Notes under the pieces: generated by a model | Seen by the model: the letters and a program-made list of their open reading frames with translations, nothing else | What the model was told of the DNA's origin: nothing | Databases searched by the model: none | NCBI GenBank assembly: GCA_900550285.1 | Contig: URRW01000009.1 | Coordinates: 1 to 64,000 of the forward strand | Origin: an uncultured Lachnospiraceae bacterium | GTDB lineage: Bacteria; Bacillota; Clostridia; Lachnospirales; Lachnospiraceae | Reading direction: 5' to 3' | DNA: 64,000 bases | Part shown: positions 58,420 to 64,000 of the stretch, piece after piece | How positions within the stretch are numbered: position 1 is the first letter of the stretch | Layout of the letters: the number at the start of each line of letters is the position of its first letter | Made by a program: the position numbers and the translations under genes

Positions 58420-59289
58420 ATGGGGCGGCAGGCGAATATTTTTAATATCCAGCATTTCAGCGTCCATGACGGACCGGGAGTGAGAACGGTTATTTTTTTC
58501 AAAGGCTGTAATCTGCATTGTAAGTGGTGCCACAATCCGGAATCCATTCATCCGGAAAAGGAAATCCTTCTGTATCCGGACCGCTGTATCGGCTGTATGG
58601 CATGCCGGGATCTGTGCCCGGCGGGAGCCCATCTTTTTACGGAGCAGGGGCATCTGATCGACCGGAAAAAGTGCGGACACTGTTTTTTATGCTGCAGGGA
58701 GTGTTATGCGGACGCGCTTGTGAGCGTGGGGGAGCTGCGGGATACGGACAGGATTCTGGAGGAAATCTGCAGAAATAAAGCGTATTTCGACCAGTCAAAG
58801 GGGGGCGTGACATTTTCCGGCGGGGAATGTATGCTGCAGAAGGATGCGCTGATGGAGCTGCTTGAAGGATGCAAAAAAGCAGGGATCCATACGGCGGTGG
58901 ATACGGCAGGAAATGTGCCGTGGAGCTTTTTTGAAGAAATTTTGCCGTGGACGGATCTGTTCCTCTACGATATTAAGGCGTTTGATCCGCAGGTACATAA
59001 AGAATGCACCGGCGTGACAAACGAAAGGATACTGGATAATTTTGCGCGTCTGGCAGAGCGCAGGGCAAACCTTCTTATACGGATTCCGTATATTCAGGAG
59101 TTAAACGGCGGCGAGCTGGAAAAAATAGCAGCTTTTTTAAAGAAATGGGAAGTGCCGGCGGAGCTTCTTGCGTATCATAAGCTCGGAAACGCCAAGTACC
59201 GGGCGCTTGAGAGAGAGGACGTATTTGAAGGGGTTGTGCCGGATAAAAAGAAAGTGGCAGAGCTGAAAGAAAAATATCATTTTATCTGA
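58420..59289 (+). CDS. Glycyl radical enzyme activase (radical SAM)
   Basis: A 289-residue radical SAM enzyme with the C-x3-C-x2-C motif at C30, C34 and C37 (GCNLHCKWC). A ferredoxin-like insertion binds two more [4Fe-4S] clusters (C56-x2-C59-x2-C62-x3-C66 and C85-x2-C88-x2-C91-x3-C95). GGVTFSGGECMLQ is the SAM-binding GGE motif. The two extra clusters are typical of activases for non-PFL glycyl radical enzymes. It makes the 5'-deoxyadenosyl radical that abstracts hydrogen from the Gly of its partner, encoded 23 bases downstream. Confidence 0.95.
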   Translation: MGRQANIFNIQHFSVHDGPGVRTVIFFKGCNLHCKWCHNPESIHPEKEILLYPDRCIGCMACRDLCPAGAHLFTEQGHLIDRKKCGHCFLCCRECYADALVSVGELRDTDRILEEICRNKAYFDQSKGGVTFSGGECMLQKDALMELLEGCKKAGIHTAVDTAGNVPWSFFEEILPWTDLFLYDIKAFDPQVHKECTGVTNERILDNFARLAERRANLLIRIPYIQELNGGELEKIAAFLKKWEVPAELLAYHKLGNAKYRALEREDVFEGVVPDKKKVAELKEKYHFI

Positions 59290-59312
59290 CAGGGGTTATC
59301 AGGAGGTATGGC

Positions 59313-61496
59313 ATGAACACAGAAAAAGTAAAGGTTTCCCCTCTGTATCTGGGGCTGATCGAGGGGATGCACAGCGATAAGCTGAAAATCAACGATGAAA
59401 AAATTGCGCGGCATGGTTCGATCGATATTGACGACCACGGATTTATCGACTTCCCGGAGTTTCATTTTGAACCGGAGACGTGTGAGGACGGTCTGGTACA
59501 CGGCTGCGCCTGCATCGGACGCAATCTGCGCAGATTTTTGAATGAAATGCCCAAATACATCAATCCAAACAGCGCGCTGGCATGCTGCTGGGTGGGGACG
59601 TTTGACCGGTTTGCGCCGTTGGAAACGGCAGACGCCGATAAACCGTATGAGCTGGACGGGCTGATCCAAAAGTACCGGATCACGCAGGCGGGCTTTGGAG
59701 GGATGAACCATCTTTGCCCGGATATGGAGATCGGTTTAAAGGAAGGCTGGCGGGGGCTTCTGGAAAAGGTAAGATATTACCGGAAGAAAAACCGTCCCGC
59801 AGACCCGGATTTTTACGAGGGCGAGGAGCAGCTGCTTGTGGGGATTCTGGAATGGGTAAAAGCCCATCAGGAGCTGGCAGAACAGCGGGCGGCTTCCGAA
59901 CCGGATCCGTTTCGGAAGGAAAACTATCTGGAAATTGCAAAGATCAACGGCGCATTGTGTGAGCGGGAACCCCGGACATTCAGGGAGGCGGTACAGTTTC
60001 TGGCGCATTTTCAGGCGGTGGACAGAACCTTTTGTGCAGGAGGCGCGCTGGGGGCTTTGGATACGCTGCTGGAAGAATATTTTGAAGCAGACGTGCAAAA
60101 CGGGATCCTGACAGAGGAAGAGGCGGTGTGGATCATTGCCAGCCTGTTTTTTAACGACACCCATTATGCCCAGATCGGAGGGCTTACTCCGGCGGGAGAC
60201 CGGGAAGTGACGAGCAGGCTTTCCTTTGTAATTCTGGATGCGATGCACTTACTGCATATCCCTACGAATCTCGGAATCAGGGTGCATGCCCCTGTCAGCG
60301 GGCAGGGACCGGAGCCGGAAATTCTGTTAAAGCGCGCGGTGGAATATACGATTGAAGACGGATATGGAGTGTGCTATTCTCTGGATAAGGGGATCGCGGA
60401 AGGCTTTTCCCGCAACGGGTTTGCGGTGGAGCTGGGACGGATGCGGGTAAAATGCGGCTGTAACTGGGTGGCAATCCCGGGAAGGGAATATCCGCTGCAG
60501 GACGTAACCCGCGTCAATATGGCGGTGGCGCTTCATTATGCGCTGAAAGATCTGCAGGAGGAGAAAGAGCGCTCTATGGAGCGTTTGTGGGAGCGCTTCT
60601 GCTTCCATTTGGAAGCGATGGTGGACTGCGTGAAAGCAGGCTATGACAGGCACTATGAGGTGATCGGCAAAAACAAGCCGGAGATCGTGCTGAACCTGTT
60701 TATGCACGGCCCCATTGAAAGAGGGTTAAACTGTGCAAACGGCGGCGTGGACATCATGGATCTGAATATTGACGGAATCGCGTTGGCAACAGTCGCAGAT
60801 TCCTTCGCGGCAGTAGAGCAGCGTGTGGAACAGGAAAAAAAGCTTTCATGGGAAAGGTTGTTTGAGCTTCTGGATATGAATTACGAAGGGGCGGAGCGGG
60901 AGCGGCTGATGCTCAAAAACATCCGCAGATTCGGCTCTCCGGATTCCAGGGCGGAGGAATGGGCAAAGAAGATCCGGGATTATTATGTGGGATTATGCAA
61001 GGGATCGCTGACGCCGAAACATCATCTGATGATCGTGCCGGGGCTGTTTTCCCATGGGGATGTGTATGCCTATGGAAAAACACTGGAAGCAACGCCGAAC
61101 GGGCGGTTCGCGGGAGAACCCATTTCCCATTCCTCGGAGCCGGATCCGGGATTTGCGAGAGGCGTGGACACATTTTCTCCTGTCTTAAAAGCAAATGCGG
61201 TAGCAGTTTCGCAGGCAGGCTACGGCAATTCCGCGCCGCTGCATCTGGATATTGATACGGGGCTTCTGGAAAATGCGGGCGGCGCAGACGCGCTGGTAGC
61301 CCTGATCCATGCCCATGAGCAGGCGGGCGGTACGTTGATCAACATGAACTGCGTGTCGAAGGAAAAGCTGTTAAAGGCTCACGAAGACCCGAAGGCTTAT
61401 CCGGATCTGGTGGTAAGGGTAACGGGATATTCGGCGTTTTTCGCATCCTTGTCAAAGGAGTACAGACAGCAGATCGTAGATCGTTTTCTGGCATAA
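59313..61496 (+). CDS. Divergent glycyl radical enzyme of unknown substrate
   Basis: A 727-residue glycyl radical enzyme. The C-terminal radical loop is RVTGYSAFF with G705, 23 residues from the end. The thiyl loop is KCGCNWVAIPG, with C381 and C383. Dehydratase-type enzymes (glycerol, choline, 4-hydroxyphenylacetate) have C-x-E there and PFL has C-C, whereas this one has C-G-C-N-W and lacks the Glu. The N-terminal half is shorter than in most dehydratases, matching PFL-like members of ~750 residues. ATG follows TCAGGAGGTATGGC. It is coexpressed with its activase and sugar import genes, so a sugar- or aglycone-derived substrate is inferred. Confidence 0.92.
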   Translation: MNTEKVKVSPLYLGLIEGMHSDKLKINDEKIARHGSIDIDDHGFIDFPEFHFEPETCEDGLVHGCACIGRNLRRFLNEMPKYINPNSALACCWVGTFDRFAPLETADADKPYELDGLIQKYRITQAGFGGMNHLCPDMEIGLKEGWRGLLEKVRYYRKKNRPADPDFYEGEEQLLVGILEWVKAHQELAEQRAASEPDPFRKENYLEIAKINGALCEREPRTFREAVQFLAHFQAVDRTFCAGGALGALDTLLEEYFEADVQNGILTEEEAVWIIASLFFNDTHYAQIGGLTPAGDREVTSRLSFVILDAMHLLHIPTNLGIRVHAPVSGQGPEPEILLKRAVEYTIEDGYGVCYSLDKGIAEGFSRNGFAVELGRMRVKCGCNWVAIPGREYPLQDVTRVNMAVALHYALKDLQEEKERSMERLWERFCFHLEAMVDCVKAGYDRHYEVIGKNKPEIVLNLFMHGPIERGLNCANGGVDIMDLNIDGIALATVADSFAAVEQRVEQEKKLSWERLFELLDMNYEGAERERLMLKNIRRFGSPDSRAEEWAKKIRDYYVGLCKGSLTPKHHLMIVPGLFSHGDVYAYGKTLEATPNGRFAGEPISHSSEPDPGFARGVDTFSPVLKANAVAVSQAGYGNSAPLHLDIDTGLLENAGGADALVALIHAHEQAGGTLINMNCVSKEKLLKAHEDPKAYPDLVVRVTGYSAFFASLSKEYRQQIVDRFLA

Positions 61497-61540
61497 AAAG
61501 AAAACGGGGCGAAAGAAAACAGGAAAGGCGGGAATTTAAA

Positions 61541-64000
61541 ATGACATTGGCAGAAAAATTTACGCGTCTGAAGACGGGAGTAGGGGGCAACCGGGAAAAA
61601 TTCCATTTTGAGGATACGTTCGGTATGCCGAAGGAAGAACAGGCGCATATCACACGGCCGAACCGGGCGAATACGAGAATTTTGAGCGAGCTGGAATTTG
61701 TACTCCATCTTTCGGAAGAAAAGGAGGGCAAATACGACGGCATCCTGACAGATGCGCTGGATTATCTTCTGGAAAAGCAGAGGACGGAAGGCGTGCTGAC
61801 AGACTGCGCATGCGAGGAGGCGGAAGAAATATTGGCTCCGGCGGCAGAGGAGGCAAAGTCGTATGAGCTGATCCTTGCAGCCCATGCCCATATTGACATG
61901 AACTGGATGTGGAGCTTTACGGAAACGGTTTCCATCGTGCTTGCGACGTTTCGCTCCATCCTGAATGTGATGGACGAATATCCGGATTTCTGTTTTTCAC
62001 AGTCTCAGGCGGCAGTTTACAAAATCGTAGAGGATTATGACCCGGAGCTGATGGAACGGATCAAAGAAAGGATCGCGGAAGGAAGATGGGAGGTTACGGC
62101 GTCGGCGTGGGTGGAGACCGATAAAAATATGCCGTCGGGGGAGTCGCTTTTGCGCCACATCCAGTGTTCGAGGGAATATCTGGAAAAGGTGTGGGGCGTA
62201 AAGGAATTTGATGTGGACTTTTCCCCGGACACCTTTGGGCACAGCGCGAATGTGCCGGAAATTGATGCGTTCGGCGGCGTGAAATATTTTTATCATTGCA
62301 GGGGAAATGCGAGAAAAGACGTGCTGTACCGGTATCAGGCGCCGTCGGGCAGGGAGGTGCTGGCTTATCGGGAGCCGAACTGGTATAACGGGGCGATCAC
62401 GCCGCAGATCGGAGCCGGATTTTTGGAGATCGTGCGCAGAAGCAGCGGGCTGAAAACAGGGCTGGTCATTTACGGTGTAGGCGATCATGGCGGCGGGCCG
62501 ACAAGACGGGACGTAGAACGCGCGCAGGAGATGATGACTTGGAAAATTTATCCGAAGATCCGCTTTGGCACAATACGGGAATATTTTCATGAGGCGGAAA
62601 GCGTGAGGGACAGACTTCCGGTTGTCAGTGAGGAGCTGAATTATTTTGCGCCGGGCTGCTATACGACCCAGAGCAGGATCAAGCGGGGAAATAAGAGGCT
62701 GGAAGCGGCGCTTTACGACGCTGAGGCGATGAGCGCGCTGGCAGGGGAAAAGGCAGGATTTCCGTTTGCCAAGGAAAAGCTTACAAAGGCATGGCAGGAC
62801 GTGCTGTTTACCCATTTTCATGATATATTGACAGGCTCCTGCGTGCAGGATTCCAGAGAGCATGCCATGGGGCTGTTCCAGACTTCCATGGCGGCAGCGA
62901 ATACGCAGATTTCCAATGCAATGCGGGTAATCGCGGAAAAAATTGATACATCGTCTATTCCTGTGGATATTGACGCTTATAACAGCCAGTCGGAAGGCGC
63001 GGGAGCCGGATACGGGATTGAGAATTTTGTGGGCGTCCCGAGCACGGAGAGAGGGAGCGGAAGGACGAGGATCTTTCATATTTTTAACAGCCTGACGTAT
63101 CCCAGAAAAGAGGTGATGGAGCTGACGGTATGGGACTGGACCGGGGATTTGAGGCGTCTTGCGGTACGGGATGCGCAGGGACAGGACATTGCGTTTCAGC
63201 TTGTTGACCAAGAGCTGCAGCAGTATTGGGATCATAAATATGTCCGGGTGCTTGTCGAAAAGGAGGTTCCGGCGCTGGGCTATACAACCGTTGTGGTCTA
63301 TCAGAAGGAGGCGGAACGCTACCCGGTATATCTGCAGGAAAATGAGCAGGTATCCCGTTTTTATGACGATATGGTTCTGGAAAATGAAAAAACTGCCGTG
63401 CGGATCAGCGCAGAGAGCGGAAGGATCGTTTCCATGACAGATAAAGCGACAGGGCAGGAACTGATCGGGGAAGGACAGGAAGCAGGGCTTGTTTATCAGG
63501 AAACAGAGTGTGCCACATCAAGCGCATGGAACATCGGCAGGACATTGAAAAATGAGGCGATGGACAGATGCCTGCGGCTTGAAAAAACAGAAAGCGGAAG
63601 CCTAAGAAGCAGCGTGAAGGCGTTTTTTGCGATCGGGGATTCGACGGCGGAAGTGACGTATGTGCTGGAAAAGGATCAGCCCCTTGTGCGGGTTGAGTTA
63701 AAGATCGACTGGAAGGAAACCGGTAAGGAAACGATTCCGGTGCTGATCTGGAAAATTCCGCTGGCGTATCAGACGGATGCTTTTTGCTATGATATTCCGG
63801 CAGGAAGCACGGTGCGGAGGGCGCTGAATAATGATGTGCCGGGGCTGCGCTATGGGATGGCGCTGCGGATGGACGGCAGCAGCGCGATTCTTGTTTCGGA
63901 CAGCAAATATGGCTATCGCGGAGGAAAGGACAGTATAGCGCTGTCGCTGATCAACAGCTCTGTAAGCCCGGATCCGTATCCGGAGCGCGGCATCCATACG
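61541..64000 (+). CDS. GH38 alpha-mannosidase, 3' partial
   Basis: Open from the ATG at 61541 (AGGAAAGGCGGGAATTTAAA before it) to the window end, 820 codons with no stop. The GH38 catalytic domain shows the zinc motif AHAHIDMNW (H117, D119), the nucleophile in DFSPDTFGHSAN (D230), GDHGGGPTRRD and the HFHDILTGSC motif with zinc-binding residues. A beta-sandwich region follows (GH38C, from ~500). This family hydrolyses alpha-mannosidic bonds, including alpha-1,2, alpha-1,3 and alpha-1,6 linkages and mannosyl conjugates. There is no signal peptide, so it acts on imported substrate. Full members have ~850-1050 residues, so little is missing. Confidence 0.95.
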   Translation, partial: MTLAEKFTRLKTGVGGNREKFHFEDTFGMPKEEQAHITRPNRANTRILSELEFVLHLSEEKEGKYDGILTDALDYLLEKQRTEGVLTDCACEEAEEILAPAAEEAKSYELILAAHAHIDMNWMWSFTETVSIVLATFRSILNVMDEYPDFCFSQSQAAVYKIVEDYDPELMERIKERIAEGRWEVTASAWVETDKNMPSGESLLRHIQCSREYLEKVWGVKEFDVDFSPDTFGHSANVPEIDAFGGVKYFYHCRGNARKDVLYRYQAPSGREVLAYREPNWYNGAITPQIGAGFLEIVRRSSGLKTGLVIYGVGDHGGGPTRRDVERAQEMMTWKIYPKIRFGTIREYFHEAESVRDRLPVVSEELNYFAPGCYTTQSRIKRGNKRLEAALYDAEAMSALAGEKAGFPFAKEKLTKAWQDVLFTHFHDILTGSCVQDSREHAMGLFQTSMAAANTQISNAMRVIAEKIDTSSIPVDIDAYNSQSEGAGAGYGIENFVGVPSTERGSGRTRIFHIFNSLTYPRKEVMELTVWDWTGDLRRLAVRDAQGQDIAFQLVDQELQQYWDHKYVRVLVEKEVPALGYTTVVVYQKEAERYPVYLQENEQVSRFYDDMVLENEKTAVRISAESGRIVSMTDKATGQELIGEGQEAGLVYQETECATSSAWNIGRTLKNEAMDRCLRLEKTESGSLRSSVKAFFAIGDSTAEVTYVLEKDQPLVRVELKIDWKETGKETIPVLIWKIPLAYQTDAFCYDIPAGSTVRRALNNDVPGLRYGMALRMDGSSAILVSDSKYGYRGGKDSIALSLINSSVSPDPYPERGIHT

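Noticed and set aside
61997..63235. 412-codon frame on the minus strand
   Set aside because: It lies wholly opposite the GH38 mannosidase, whose catalytic motifs are clear; composition is Arg/His/Pro-rich as in other antisense shadows.

Overview
The window looks like a chromosomal segment of an anaerobic Firmicute, most likely a gut Lachnospiraceae or related Clostridia. This is inferred from the protein families present (single-chain PurL, QueH, LtaS-type and YfhO-type envelope proteins, an AraR-like GntR/LacI hybrid, glycyl radical enzymes, DUF6062), the strong GGAGG ribosome binding sites and the moderate G+C content. No tRNA, rRNA, insertion sequence, prophage or CRISPR array was seen. 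Gene density is high and most genes sit in short operons.

Region by region. 1-1585: the end of a ferredoxin/QueG-like gene, an unassigned AT-rich stretch, a GNAT acetyltransferase and an orphan FakA/DegV-like C-terminal domain protein. 1806-4788 (minus): a methyltransferase and HAD phosphatase pair, then a membrane-anchored MerR regulator followed by a small protein that resembles its sensor domain. 5096-5860: an AT-rich MNT/HEPN toxin-antitoxin module. 5975-9541 (minus): a heterodimeric ABC exporter. 9720-12219: AraC regulator, TRIC/UPF0126 channel, LURP-one and PPOX-family proteins. 12285-21455: SNF2 helicase, a chimeric hydrolase/acetyltransferase gene, purL and queH. 21483-26716: an FNR-like regulator with its own predicted binding site, a beta-propeller-like membrane-anchored protein, a deacetylase that lacks its zinc histidines, a HAD phosphatase and a CPBP protease separated by an open but startless Q/N-rich repeat region.

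26789-31898: a divergent sugar-metabolism locus (Gfo/Idh/MocA dehydrogenase plus TIM-barrel isomerase on minus, AraC plus uroporphyrinogen-decarboxylase-like protein on plus), then asnA. 31946-37573: YfhO and LTA-synthase-type envelope proteins, and a divergent MORN-repeat protein. 37581-41848: a TetR-controlled set (DUF6062, NCS1 permease, MATE exporter) with a 10-bp tandem repeat in front. 41904-48773: an EQGL-repeat mini-protein, then comEA, a two-component system, a GerMN lipoprotein and comEC in one run. 48894-50663: argS.

50773-64000 is the most interesting block. A GntR/LacI-type regulator is divergent from two sugar ABC permeases, a lipoprotein binding protein, a large unassigned TIM-barrel-like protein, a glycyl radical activase, a divergent glycyl radical enzyme and a GH38 alpha-mannosidase that runs off the window. 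Together these predict import of a mannoside-like compound, release of mannose, and radical chemistry on the sugar or its aglycone. The glycyl radical enzyme has a Cys-Gly-Cys-Asn-Trp active-site loop that matches neither the pyruvate formate-lyase nor the dehydratase pattern.

A second theme is a recurrent hairpin placed directly before the Shine-Dalgarno sequence. It is seen at purL, queH, the isomerase gene, asnA, the MATE gene and comEA. In several of these cases one arm of the hairpin is also complementary to the Shine-Dalgarno sequence.
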